From positions 149,015,382 to 149,079,381 of the forward strand of contig OY744517.1 of assembly GCA_963556195.1 (NCBI GenBank): a stretch of 64,000 nucleotides of DNA. The letters are read 5' to 3'. The position numbers and the translations under genes are program-made. The notes under the pieces were generated by a model. The model worked only from the letters and a program-made list of their open reading frames with translations, did not search any database and was not told the DNA's origin. Below, in pieces: positions 50,355 through 62,551 of the stretch (the first letter of the stretch is position 1; every line of letters begins with the position of its first letter). Origin of the DNA: Sepiola atlantica (taxonomy: Eukaryota > Mollusca > Cephalopoda > Sepiida > Sepiolidae).

Positions 50355-50690
50355 CATTTTTATATACACAGACATGTACCAAATCTGCGACACTGGCATG
50401 TCGATGTTATCAATCAACAACTATTATAAACTGAGATGTTAACCTTAGATCATATTTGGAAAGGGTCTTTTTCCACATATGATCTAATGTTAAGATCGGA
50501 TTTTAACTCTGCCTGATGAGATTACAGTTTTTAATAGTTGTTAATCGATACCATCGACATGCCAGTGTCGCAGATTTTGTACATGTCTGTGTAAATAAAA
50601 ATAATTATATATAAAAGCTCTATTTGATATTGAGCACTTTTTATAAACCCGGTTGAAATTCTTTAGACTACTACCCTGTGGATGTTTTCC
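50352..50690 (-). mobile_element. fold-back element F1, copy 2 (opposite flank)
   Basis: Arms at about 50365-50462 and 50480-50600 share CTGCGACACTGGCATGTCGA with its complement, and TTAGATCATATTTGG with CCACATATGATCTAA. The right flank (50605-50690, TTTGATATTGAGCAC, ACCCGGTTGAAATTC, CCTGTGGATGTTTT) is the reverse complement of the left flank of copy 1 (11110-11205). The element is therefore inserted in the opposite orientation. Confidence 0.8.
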
Positions 50691-50700
50691 CTGGATTATT

Positions 50701-50703
50701 TTA

Positions 50704-50757
<54 letters not shown>

Positions 50758-50796
50758 AGTTAAGCCCTCCGTTCAGTCTAGAGAGACTATGGATAC

Positions 50797-50884
<88 letters not shown>
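50701..50884. repeat. two long (TA)n tracts
   Basis: TA runs at 50701-50753 and 50799-50884 separated by 45 bp. Confidence 0.95.
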
Positions 50885-50889
<5 letters not shown>

Positions 50890-51520
50890 TCAACCAATTA
50901 TAGAAGGACACACAGCTAGAATTAAAGTTTCAATCTATGTAATATATACCTCTATCTATAATATATATCATTTTGAATATAGTATCATCTACTTCTAAAA
51001 ACAAAATATATATTATGACAATTTACGTTTCAATTGAAATGCTGAATGAGTATACCGCGACATTTAACAAGCATGAGTAATAAAACTTATAAATTGTATT
51101 TTAAAAAGGTCAATTTTCATGAATAAAATTTTAGAAAATAACACATTTTTTTAAATCAATGACCTTCTCGCCATTCTTCCGTAATTAAGTATGGTCAAAA
51201 CTCGCCTTTAGAGGGTGGGTGTTAAATTAGTTATACAGTTTACTGACGAAGAATAGAAGACTGTACATTGAAAATAAAAATGCGAATCTTTTTGTTGAAA
51301 AGATGATAAAGCGAAAATTGGTTCGGCTGTTTAAGAAGTCAGTCAACGGACGATGACGAGAATAGTTTAGTAAGATTTGATATTCTACAATATGACCGAC
51401 GCCAAAATCATCAAAATTCCGCAAGGAGGAAAATGTGCGAAACGTTCGTTGACATTACTCGTTATCTAAGCAAAAATCATTGATATATATATAAATAGGT
51501 AGAAAAAAAAAACGTAAAGG
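50885..51520. other. no gene seen
   Basis: Unassigned AT-rich DNA. Confidence 0.4.
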
Positions 51521-51801
51521 TCGCATAGCCTGGACGCGCACGAGTGTCGTTGCCGACATCGCACACTGCCCATGGCCGTAGCGGCGGTGATTTGTTAAGA
51601 ATCACCGTGTCTAGGGCACAGCATATGAAAGGCGGAGCCTATCCCTCTCCTTCCGCTGCCTTGAACCTTCCCTGAGTTTTAGTCAGGTACCCATTTACTG
51701 CTGGGTAGACAGAGGGAGTTTTCAGACCCGAAAATTCGCATGCCGGGTCGTCCAGCCCAAAGACAAGTGCTACAACCACTCGTCCACAGGCCCTCCCTCA
51801 T
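51521..51801 (-). mobile_element. tRNA-derived SINE
   Basis: On the minus strand it starts GGGCCTGTGGACGAGTGGTT then GTAGCACTTG, an A-box-like segment of a Ser/Leu-type tRNA. A B-box-like GCATGCGAATTTTCGGGTC follows about 40 bp later, then CTGTCTACCCAGCAGTAAAT and GGGTACCTGACT, and a GC-richer body ending in CCAGGCTATGCGACC. A conserved central block after a tRNA head is the layout of animal SINE superfamilies, and the CAGCAGTAAATGGGTACC block recalls those common in molluscs (inference). It is the least AT-rich block in its neighbourhood. Confidence 0.7.
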
Positions 51802-52627
51802 ATATAAATAGACAAACAGACAAATAAGAGAAAGAACGAGAAAAGAGAGAAAACCCAGAAAAAAAACACGGTAGAACACGAATAGACAAACGGATTTACG
51901 TAGCAAGGGAGACACACATACGATCAATTTATATTATATATACAATCCTTCTCAATGATTTGAGTAGCAGCTTATTAATAAAACAACAACGACAATGGAA
52001 TATGGTTACTTTGTTACTCGTGTTAATAAATACAGATAAACCATTAAAATCGAAATGATAATAACTTTACGTGTTTTCTGTTGTGTTTTGTGTGAACAAC
52101 AAATAGCAACACGAGAGCGGATCAAACGTAACGACAACTGATTAAACTGATCAAACTGATCAAAGTCTATCTTGTTTCAATAAACTTTAAACAGATGTGT
52201 AACCATCATTCTTCTTGAAACGTGCTATGTTATAACAATACCATATCTTAAACTATGAAACTTTTAATCCAGTGTTTATTTTATCACTTTGACTGCTAGC
52301 ACCTTGTGTAGAATGCGATACGGTTCTTTTAGATTCTTTATGGACATAAATAATAACGTGAATAACGTCTATTAAAACCTGATGATGGCTGGTCAATGTT
52401 AAAAAACAATGTAAACTGTAAATTCTAGGTTAAGTACGGAATGCTATCTTCAAACGTGTCAAATTGCTGACGGATTTCAGTTCTTTATGATTAAATGGAG
52501 CATCGCAGATTACATTTGGACGGATTCTTAATATAAGCTTTTCAATTCTATAATATTTAGTTAATTTATTTACAAAATCAAATCTGCGATTCTGTTTTTG
52601 TTTTTTCAGTTGTATCCAACTTTGCCA
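51802..52627. other. no gene seen
   Basis: Unassigned; the minus-strand frame ending near 51927 is an extension across the SINE. Confidence 0.4.
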
Positions 52628-52770
52628 GCGTGCATTTACAAAGGTTTGTCATGTAATATTTGAAAAAGAAAAGAATATGAACGCATTTTCAGAAAGTAAG
52701 TAATTGATTCTTCAATCAGTACTGTTACTTTTGGACCATCATAGTACTGCCAGATATTGAGCGGGTAGAT
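52628..52770 (+). repeat. direct repeat D, copy 1
   Basis: About 143 bp with GTCATGTAATATTTGAAAAA, ATCAGTACTGTTAC and TATTGAGCGGGTAGAT, repeated at 53765-53910 in the same orientation about 1.1 kb away. Confidence 0.85.
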
Positions 52771-52858
52771 ACCCTAGTTGAGCATAACAGAAAATGGAAA
52801 TCGCTGAGTGATTAGCCGAGGTCAACTTGATGATCCTGAGATGGAAAATACTTAAGCT

Positions 52859-53143
52859 GTGGGAAAGTACTGGTATCATATATGACGTCACGATGTTCAA
52901 AGAGAGACATTGCTTGAGAATTCAATCGTTGGGAAGCACGTGAGACGTTAGGACGTTGTATGACATAAGTTGAATGCATACAATTAATTAGTAATCATGA
53001 ATCTCTGACTCTGTCTTTTCGCCCACTGTTAGCGATTTGAAACGAAGATCACACTGAATAAAGTGCCGGTCTTCCATCAGTTTTGAGTCGAGTTAGTTAT
53101 TTTGAAATTATTTTGAAAGTATAAATAATAGCTTTTGTTACAG
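52859..53143 (+). mobile_element. possible LTR or LTR-like segment
   Basis: A TG...CA-bounded stretch (TGTGGGAAAGT to TTTTGTTACA) contains TATGACGTCACGATG and an AATAAA at 53057-53062. It is followed by CGGTGTTCCCTTCG, which could be a worn primer-binding site of the TGG type. There is no second LTR or gag/pol in the window, so this rests on layout alone. Confidence 0.3.
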
Positions 53144-53764
53144 TACGGTGTTCCCTTCGTCTGGGAGAATCACGCAGTAGCGTGCAACAGGAAAACGTCT
53201 AGCAGCCTAGGTATGAAAAACAAGTGAAGTTTAATGTTTTTGTAATGATTACGGCAACTTGGTTGCAGCATGCATAACACAAGGTTTATTACCCTAGAAT
53301 ACAGCTAAGGAAATAGTCACAATACTGTCTGTTGACAGTAAACTATATCATTTTCTGTAACAAAATATTGTTTTCTAACATAAATATCATTTGCCAAAAA
53401 GCTTTTCAATAGAAAAATATTACTGTATCAAATCATAAACTCATAATACATAACCAGACCGGAATCTTTTGGTTTAAGTAATCGAACTTTTGTTTAGTAT
53501 AAAAACGCTAACAAAATCTTATCTCTTTGTAAACTAATTGCATGTATTATTTAGATTTTTCGGACAATTGCTTTAATCATGGTTGTTATCACTACGTTTC
53601 GACCGATGTAATCTCCGGACCTTCTTCGGGTTCGCATTGTTGAAATCGGGAATCTTTATGTCAGAACTTAGAACCCGTGGCGCAACGGTAAAATGTGGTA
53701 AGGGGTAGTCAGTGCTAATAGACAGTCTTCTGGACGCTGAATGGTCAATACTTAGTACGGGCGC

Positions 53765-53910
53765 GCATTTTCAAAGGCTTATCATGTAATATTTGAAAAA
53801 GAAAACAATATGAATGCAATTTCAGAAAAAAAAGTAATGGATTATTCAATCAGTACTGTTACCTTTGGGCCATAAGAGAACTGTCAGTTATTGAGCGGGT
53901 AGATCTTTTC
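53765..53910 (+). repeat. direct repeat D, copy 2
   Basis: Matches 52628-52770 (ATCATGTAATATTTGAAAAA, AATCAGTACTGTTACC, TTGAGCGGGTAGATC). Confidence 0.85.
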
Positions 53911-54998
53911 GTGCTTCTGAACGGACTGAATTTTCTAGCAATTTCTCTCTTTGAGCATTGTGACGCCATATTTGTTAACAGTATTTTATCCCAGCCTAAG
54001 TATTTTACATCTCGGGATCATCAAACTGACGGAACGAGGGCAAGTTACCCCCGGAACCTGTTAGAAATTCCGTACAGATTCCCGAGTTCGACAAGAAGCA
54101 CCTAAAGAAGTTCAGCGAGTACATCGGTCGAAACGTGGTGATAATAACAACCAACGCGAAAACAATAATTCGAATAATCAAACTAATCCAAATTATTAAT
54201 CTTCATCTAAAAAAAATAGGAAACATTATTCAATGAACTTTAACCCTCGAACTAGCAGACAATTCTGATTGAACGAGAAACAATATAATAACTATACCAG
54301 CCAAGGCCAATACCCTTTCTTGGCTGTTTTAGTTACAGATGTCATTCATACATTTATTTGAAGAGGATGGTAAACTTATTTATGTCTCAATACAAGTACC
54401 AGTTTCTTTATATTGTTATTTTGTTTTATTTGTTTTTTTTTCTTGCGCTTATATTTCGTTTTCTATTTTTAAATTTTGTTCGTTTTCTTTCGCAACTTTA
54501 AAATTCGTATTGTATTCTTTATTTGATTGCCTACCCCCTTTTTATTTTATTGCATTTCCCTATCACACATTGCTATCTCTAGTATTATTTTCCCGCCCTT
54601 GGCGTCTCTTACAGCGCTGTAGACAACCACTTTCCCCCAACAGCATTAGTGAAACGACCCCACACCAACCAAGGAAAAAATGATGAGAAATTCTTTAAAA
54701 AAAAAAGAATTACTGCCGCGAAACACGCAAACGAATAATTTATGACAGTTTTTTTTTCTGAAAGCTGACCAACATTTTTTTTTTACCCATTACATTTTTT
54801 TGTGAAATTTCAATCATCGAGTTTATCTATTTCTCTGGTTCGGCATTTTTCTTTCTTTCACTTCTTGCACACAAGCAGAGCCTTCCTTTCAATGTTTCCA
54901 TTTCTTTATGAACCCTTGCATGTTTCACTATTCAGTCTGAAATCTTTCTGATTTTACTTATTATTTACAATCGACTGCCCATCTAGTTATTTTCTGTT
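53911..54998. other. no gene recognised; possible repeat-encoded remnant
   Basis: Around 54025-54180 a plus-strand frame reads LPPEPVRNSVQIPEFDKKH then LKKFSEYIGRNVVIIT. It looks like decayed coding sequence, but I cannot name it. The frame at 54339-54683 is F/S/L-rich and not convincing. Confidence 0.35.
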
Positions 54999-54999
54999 T

Positions 55000-55078
<79 letters not shown>

Positions 55079-55177
55079 TATTTATACACAGGTACACACA
55101 TATACATAGTTAGATATATACATAGTTATGCACATGTAAAATAACTATATGTATATGGTATACATATATATGCATAC

Positions 55178-55215
<38 letters not shown>
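54999..55215. repeat. (CA)n-(TA)n and TA-rich tracts
   Basis: About 42 bp CA, 36 bp TA, a TA/CA-rich spacer, then 35 bp TA. Confidence 0.95.
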
Positions 55216-55221
<6 letters not shown>

Positions 55222-55252
55222 TTGTTTCCATATATATACATCCGTATAAATA

Positions 55253-56165
55253 TTCCATGAAAAATGCCAGTATACTGAAACTATATGCCCTTAATAGGGT
55301 TAAGATGAAAATTCATATACACTAAATGTACAAAAGCAAGGAAATTCCCAAATTTTTACACTTTTATTGTCATTAAGGTTATGACTACATATCAACCAAA
55401 CCATTCCATTATCACATCACTACAGTATAACTCTCTATGCATTAGTCGATGAAGTGTGTGAGGTGCGCTGAAGAAAATTTCCTACCAGTAAAATACATAG
55501 CCCTGTTGTGCTCGCATACCCTTAATGACAATAAAAGTGTCAACATTTGGGAATTTTCTTGCTTTTGTACATTTAGTACATGTCACTACTTTAGTAAAGG
55601 CTATGCCTCAATACAATGCCTTCTCATAACTGATATAGTTGGTAGTTTGACTAATCAAGGAGTATGGTAAACTGAAATTTAAATGCCATCAACTAGACAC
55701 TAGAACCTCTATCTTTGCCAAAAATCAGCTGAATCCATCAAATGGTCGATAAGATATAGAATAAAGTGTATGAATACTGGTCATTTTTAAGGTTTTTTAG
55801 AATTGTCTGGAAAACTAAGGTATATGGTAAACTGAAATTAAAATACCATCAACTAGACCCTAGAACCTCTATATCGGTCAAAAATCAGCTAAATCCATCA
55901 AATAGTTGAGGAAATAAAGGGTGGCACATAGTACGTACACACAGATAACATGATTTCATGATTGAACTTTCTGAATCTCTGGTTTGCTATGACTAATGAT
56001 ACTGAAATTCAACACACTAATAGAATCTCTCGAATAAAAATGTTGTGCAAAGTTTTAACTAATTTTGTTTATTGGTTTTTGAGTTATGATTGATCAAAGA
56101 AATGAGATTTCCAGCATAGGCCATTCGTAGAGTCTATTAAGGGATAGAGCGCTCTCGCGCCCCCT

Positions 56166-56167
<2 letters not shown>
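55253..56167 (+). mobile_element. element E2 with inverted arms, copy 2
   Basis: Same ends as copy 1 (TTCCATGA..TGCCAGTATACTG; GATAGAGCGCTCTCGCGCC). The right arm is cut short at about 55590. It also has an internal duplication of the AACTAAGGTATATGGTAAAC, CCATCAACTAGACACTAGAA block (about 55655-55755 and 55812-55912) that copy 1 lacks. The downstream border is (TA)n. Confidence 0.85.
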
Positions 56168-56220
<53 letters not shown>

Positions 56221-56234
56221 AAATACAAGTATGA

Positions 56235-56265
<31 letters not shown>

Positions 56266-56291
56266 TATAAATATATATATATACACATTAG
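56168..56291. repeat. (TA)n tracts
   Basis: TA runs of about 50 bp and 30 bp with an AAAATACAAGTATG spacer. Confidence 0.95.
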
Positions 56292-56687
56292 TAGATATAT
56301 GTTCATATATTTTTAACTGTTTATTTTACACGGACGATATTATTTTCTATTCTATTTCTAAAATAAAAGCCTTGAAGTGAAAGTGAAATTATCATTTACT
56401 TTGTTTCACTAGTATACATAATAGTTTTTTTTACTGATAGCTATATGTTTCACACTTGATGCGAAACATCAGATGCCTTTACATGTGACGCGCTCAGGTG
56501 AGATTTTTAACGACATTAATTTTCGCAGATATTTTCATAAACGTGTCACTGTCCTCAAACATACAGCGCCTGGTATTTCAAAATAGTCATTCATCTGGTA
56601 CTGATCAGGCTCAACGTCGTTTAACTTCGGTGATATAATGGGAACTGGTGCATGTACCTTATTATTCCGTGTCTTTCCCTCTCTCCA

Positions 56688-56691
<4 letters not shown>
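56292..56691. other. no gene seen
   Basis: Unassigned; GGTACTGATCAGGCTCAACG at about 56598 slightly resembles the R2 end, which is not enough for a call. Confidence 0.4.

Positions 56692-56747
<56 letters not shown>
56692..56747. repeat. (TA)n tract
   Basis: Pure TA run abutting repeat P copy 2. Confidence 0.95.
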
Positions 56748-56750
<3 letters not shown>

Positions 56751-56782
56751 GAAAATGAAAAAGGAAAACCAAAAAATGGATG

Positions 56783-56836
56783 TTTTTTATGTGTACATCA
56801 ACGTTTCGTCTTTATTTATAAGACTTCATCAGGATT
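56783..56836 (-). ncRNA. hammerhead ribozyme motif P3 (minus strand)
   Basis: CTGATGA on the minus strand (complement of 56826-56832) with extra A, GTCTT/AAGAC stem II and GAAACGTT. Stem I is shortened to three pairs because the base beyond the core is changed (AATC rather than CATC). The outer helix is lost at the collapsed centre. Confidence 0.55.
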
Positions 56837-56848
56837 TTTTTTTCTCTA

Positions 56849-56906
56849 TTTTATCATCCTGATGAAGTCTTATAAATAAAGACGAAACGTTGATGTACAC
56901 ATAAAA
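56849..56906 (+). ncRNA. hammerhead ribozyme motif P4
   Basis: Identical to P2 in all core and stem positions: CTGATGA 56859-56865, extra A, GTCTT/AAGAC, GAA 56884-56886, ACGT, predicted cleavage after U56891, CATC (56855-56858) with GATG (56892-56895), TTTTAT (56849-56854) with ATAAAA (56901-56906). Confidence 0.7.
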
Positions 56907-56973
56907 AACATCCATTTTTTGGTTTTCCTTTCTCATTTTCCCATCATGTCGGATTACTTTCATCCTTCTCTTC

Positions 56974-57640
<667 letters not shown>

Positions 57641-57699
<59 letters not shown>
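57641..57699. repeat. (TA)n tract
   Basis: Pure TA run joined to F4 copy 2. Confidence 0.95.
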
Positions 57700-57701
<2 letters not shown>

Positions 57702-57819
57702 TAGTAGTAGTAGTATGTTTTAAAAGGCTGTGGGCAACCCGGGATTTGCATTGCCCACAGCCTTTTAAAAACATACTACTACTATTCCCAACAATGCTTC
57801 AAGCAAACTATTATTCCCT
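57700..57819 (+). mobile_element. fold-back element F4, short copy
   Basis: A palindrome of about 33-bp arms (AGTAGTATGTTTTAAAAGGC, TGTGGGCAA and complement) around CCCGGGATTTGCA, then the tail CAATGCTTCAAGCAAACT shared with 25540-25558. It has the ends of F4 copy 1 without the ~270-bp interior. Confidence 0.85.
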
Positions 57820-57851
57820 CTCTCTCTTTCTTTCTCTCTCTCTCTCTCTCT

Positions 57852-57899
<48 letters not shown>
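57820..57899. repeat. (CT)n-(TA)n microsatellite
   Basis: CT-rich run then about 45 bp of TA, as after F4 copy 1. Confidence 0.95.
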
Positions 57900-57901
<2 letters not shown>

Positions 57902-58050
57902 GATGAAAGGGATGAAGAGAAATTAATATATAGAGAAAGGAGGTCCGAATTTGACCTCAAATGTATGCATTAAGCCATCTGATGTTCGGGAAGAGCATGG
58001 AACCGTGGTTATGAAATACTTACAAAAAACACATAATGTTTTTAAGTACT

Positions 58051-58061
58051 ATATATATATC

Positions 58062-58131
<70 letters not shown>

Positions 58132-58135
58132 ATTT
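58051..58135. repeat. (TA)n-(TG)n microsatellite
   Basis: TA run of about 60 bp then TG run. Confidence 0.95.
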
Positions 58136-60655
58136 ATATTACGTGTGTGTGTTCAAGCTTGTTAAAATATCTGAAAAAAGTAAACCACGAAAAGACAAAT
58201 GTAAGGGTAAGAAAAGTGAAGGCAGTAAACAAGAAACAACGAAAGCAATGAAGTAATTTCAAGACAAGAAAAGAAAAAGAAAATAGAATTAAAAATCAAC
58301 GAGAAATATTTAAAGCTAAGATAACAAATGAAAAATCACATTGACAAGAGGTCGAAAAAGACTGAAAACACGCGTGTCTTAGATCACTTAAAAAAAATGG
58401 CAATTGTTTTGTTTTCGGTTGATGTGTTGAAGTAAAACCATGTCTGTTGCGCCGAACAGCTCATTTAATAGGAGAGTTATAGCTTGAAGTCTCATTATTC
58501 ACGAGATTTCTATCGGTGGTGGCTCGCTTTGAATCCAGACAGATCACGCACCGGTCGCCGTATACAATACTTTAAGCATCGAGATTAAATTACACCTGCT
58601 CTGTTTCGAAAACGATTCGAAACATATAAATCTTTCAAAATGGAGGGAAATATTTCTTCTCTCCTTTTTGGTATTTCGCTTTATTTGCTTTCATTTTATT
58701 ATTTGTCAATGTTTTCTTTGTTTTTACTCACCATTCTTGTATTTCTTGTGGCGCTTTTTTTTACAATTTGAATACATTTATTTTATTATCTCTTATTTAA
58801 TTCTTTGCAGTTTTTTTTTCATCATTTCATTTGAATTTTTCCCTCCCTTCAATGTTTATTTTGAAAACTTTTTTCTCTTGTAACCGAAGACACAAAAATG
58901 CAAGTATATCTTCAGAGTTAAGTGACAGTAAAAACAATTCATTGGACATTTTTGAAAAATGTTTTTATCTTCGCTAACAGAGTGTATTTTTTGTCAACCT
59001 AAGCGTAAATAGATAGACTGGTAAAACTATAAATATTTAACGTTCAATGTTTTTTAAGCCTAAGCTTACTACTGTAATAATAATATCTGCCTGCCATTCA
59101 CTCTGTTGGCCAATCGATATTTTTATTGTTTGAATTTTATAAAGGCCTAATATATTTACAAATTTTAATATACAATCTGACCGATAAAAATATGCAACCC
59201 ATAGAATTGTTAATGAAATTCCCAGTCCTTTATACAATCCAACCATATTTGGTACAAATAAAAACACGGCTATGCCTGGCTTGTCCACCAATTGTTAGTT
59301 ATGAATGCGCAACAGTCTTTGATTTATCATTGTTCAATGTAAGCGGGATATTTTTGGTGAAATTCTCGTACGTAAAACGTGTGATTCACCCAGGTTTTTT
59401 TTACCCCGCCTAATAAACCGGTATCGTCCGGGCCTTTGGGTCTGGATTTACGCCGATCTATTGGGGGGGGGGGGTCGGTCCTGTGCAGTTCTAGGAGGTG
59501 CACCCTCCCAGGCTTTGCTTCTCCTCTTTGGGGAGGAGTAAGTTTATTGCTTACTGTCTGAGGCGCCCCTACCGGGAAATGCCGACGGGGCTGTCCAGGC
59601 AATTGTTAAACAGCCAGAATGCTCAAATTCTCGAGCGCTGGTTCTTTCCCACTTTCCTGACCTTGTGTCACATCTTACCTTGTGGGATGGAAGATAAATA
59701 GAAACGTGTGATCTAGAATGAGCTTAACACACACCGAACTGTAATACCCCCACCCAGATGTATATATGTTGTGTTATCTCAAAGATAATCGCTATTGAAA
59801 TAATTCGCAGACTATTACTGAACTGAAGGTGTGCATCATGGCCCAAATTAGGACAATGCCAAACGAGGATGGTATCAAACCTATTGACAATTTTGCTCAT
59901 CATACACATTATCTCATAATATTCTTCAACTGACAATGTATCCACAGGCAGATCATAAGAAACGAATAGCATAGAGATCTTTCGGTTATATTATTTGCAG
60001 ATTTTTACTGTTCCACAATTTGCAAGCTATCTAAATTAGACCACATTTTACATACAGCAGCCGACATTTCGAAATCGTCATCCATCTACGTATATGATAA
60101 CAAGATAGAAGTCGTCCCAGACAAATCGATAAAGACATTGAACGGTATACTTTCATCCATTATCTAGTTGCGAACAAATCCGCACCACATTTACATATAC
60201 CTCTTAACGATGACGAAACGCCAAACATATGTTTCATATGTTTATCAAAACGAAATATATTCTAATAATGTTTCTTTGTAGCGATTTTAATATCTATTTT
60301 TTTACATATTTCTGACTTCCCCAAATTTCCAATACTTTCCGTGGCTTTGCAGTAGACCCCTAGATGAGGGATGTCACTCCTCCATTTTGACTCTTCACAA
60401 CCATTTTGTGCGGTCCTAACAGAGGTTGGTTTCAAGTACTTTTTGGTGGAAAGTATGTTACATTATGGGATTCCTGAAAGTTTCAGTTCTTTTGGTTTTG
60501 TGAATGCTCTTTGCATAATTTTATTCTATATCTATTTCAACTTACCTGTGGTTGGTCGATGTTACCTGATTGTGTGCTGCATTCCGTAATCAATTGTTTT
60601 TCATCATTTCTCTGTATTGTATGCCCCCCCCCCCTCCTTTGATTTGAATTCCTCG
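58136..60655. other. no gene recognised; GC-rich patch near 59.4-59.6 kb
   Basis: The segment 59395-59610 is clearly more GC-rich than its surroundings, with a G run (about 59464-59474) and short complementary stretches (CTCCTCTTTGGGGAGGAG). It may be a repeat 5' region or SINE body. Frames at 59037-59291, 59724-59972 and 60371-60589 are not recognised. Confidence 0.4.
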
Positions 60656-60659
60656 TTAT

Positions 60660-61905
60660 CTTTTTACCATCTTTTTTTTTCAGGACTGTTCCCGATGCTC
60701 CTTAAATTGTTAATATTGCACTAGTTTTATTCATATTGCCTATTACCCTCATCTCTCTGACAAGTTCAGTGTATTTTTCGTTTTGTTGCTCTAATTTCAA
60801 CTCTCTAAACAACTGGAACAGTGAAATGTACGATTTGACAAGTTTTGTTCCTTCTTCTTGATTATTATCACGCTTAGCTTCCTTGTTAAGATGAGTTTGC
60901 CAGAGGATTTTATGATATTCATTTTCCATTACTGGCTCCGGTTTGTGTCTGCACAATTTTTCTAGGTGTTCAAAGTGCAGGAATTTCTAAAATTCCCAGT
61001 GTTAAGCTTTTCCGACGCAGTCATGTCTGGTTTTGTATTCCTTTTGAGTAAGTTTGCTGCATTCACTTATTATGTGTTTAATCATTTCGTATCTTTGTCC
61101 ACAGGGTCTACATTTACTGTTTTCTTCAGCCTTGTCTATCTTGTTATTCGTTATGACTGCGTTGTTCTTGCGCTTGTACATAGCGATTCTGTTTCCCTGT
61201 TTACGTGCCAGTTTTAATCGATCTTAGAAAGTGTTTATGTAGCTGCTTCTTTTCCCATTTTTCTTCTCTTACCTTTTCTTCTCCAGTTTCGCTCTTCACG
61301 TGGTTTAACTTTGTGATGCTTTTGGCGGCGTTGATCAACCTTTCTATATTTTGCCTGATGTATTTTTCTAGGCCTTATTTACACCTTTTTACGTACTATT
61401 CAATATTTACTGGTCTCTTCCACTTATTTCTTAACAGTCATCCTTCCGGTGCACTACGATTGACATGGCCATTCGTGTTCTGGTTCTCTGATCCATGTAC
61501 CTGAGCTTTTCTTTTATCCAGGTCATGAAGGGTTAACGCTATCTTACTAGATACACTGCCCAAGTATTTACTCCTTTAATTAGTTTTCTACTATATAATT
61601 TTGTTTCCAAGATATTTCGTTTAACAATCCCTTTTGATTAGATTCTGTTCTCTTCCATGATGCCTAGGAATTTATCAGCCTCGCACTCACCAAGTGTTCT
61701 AATCATCTGTTGATTGGACAATGAGATGTCTTCCGTTGCATTAAATGTTCATTCTTCATCTTAAGCCGTTCACATTTGTACATTTCGAACAGCATGACTA
61801 TATACTTGTTAAACATCGTAAACGTGTTTGTAAGTGTTTCTAGCCTCTTTTCCGCGTTTTGCAGATAACTTAATGCCATTGATATACTTGGGGTGTTTTT
61901 CACTT
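60660..61905 (-). pseudogene. zinc-knuckle LINE relic, RT end to C-terminus
   Basis: Reading right to left: part of the RT palm/thumb (61903-61703: LETLTNTFTMFNKYIVMLFE then KCERLKM); a KFLGIMEEN block; GVNTWAVYLVR (about 61560, usually INTWAVSLLRY); a KWEKKQLHKHF..SIKTGT block; the zinc knuckle CRPC then IKHIISEC with all four ligands kept (about 61100); YKTRHDCVGKA; then CRHKPEPVMENEYHKIL (60956 onward); and TELVREMRVIGNMNKTS to about 60720. Stops and frameshifts break it at least every 100 codons. Confidence 0.85.
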
Positions 61906-61959
61906 TCTCTGTAAGTCTATACCGTGTACATCATCTCCTAACTAATTTGGCTAGTAGCA

Positions 61960-62550
61960 TCATAGCATTGCTACTATTGGAATTTATTAACGCCCCCCTC
62001 ACTGACTGGCTGCAGTCTTGCCCCTTAAGGGTCTCACGGATTGGCTGTCAGGCATCCCAACCCCTACTCCCTTAGGGGTCACGTGAGTCAGCCCATACAA
62101 ACGCTTGCACGCTGTGTCCTGGCCTCTTTTCGACCCACCTTTTTAACCTGGTAGGACCGCGGCTAGATTCTTCCGAGACAAAGCCCTCGACGGCAACCAT
62201 CTTGGACTGAAGTGACTACATCTCGACAGGAGCCAGAATGAAGGCGGACGCACGTGCAACCTGTTACCAGAACTCCTACAAGATAGGTTCGCGAAGCACG
62301 TTTTCACAAGCCTAAATTAACTTCCTCCTTTCTGAATTTTGAACTCACCATTTGTTGTATATATTTGGCGTCATGTTTTCTCACAAGTAAAACTGTTTTG
62401 AACTTATATACGATTGTTGTTGTGTTCCTTCTCACAAAAGCTGTTGCCCTGCTTCTATTTTGCACTTATCTACATAATTGTTACTGCATTCTCACGTGCG
62501 AGAATTGAACTTGCTTCCAGTTATATTTAATCCCAACACTACACAATAGT
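61960..62550 (+). promoter_or_regulatory. possible LTR/promoter-like segment between two LINE relics
   Basis: A less AT-rich block contains CACGTGAGTCAGCCC, a weak TATA-like CATACAAACGC, then about 120 bp of GC-richer sequence. It looks like an LTR or a repeat's own promoter. No terminal repeats or PBS are visible. A piece of 5' LINE sequence is an alternative. Confidence 0.3.
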
Positions 62551-62551
62551 T

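Noticed and set aside
50508..50545. CTGATGA followed by a possible GATTA/TAATC stem in F1 copy 2, as a hammerhead
   Set aside because: The second strand of the core reads GATA instead of GAAA, the matching F1 copy at 11.4 kb has no such core (CTGATAA), and no stem I or III is visible.
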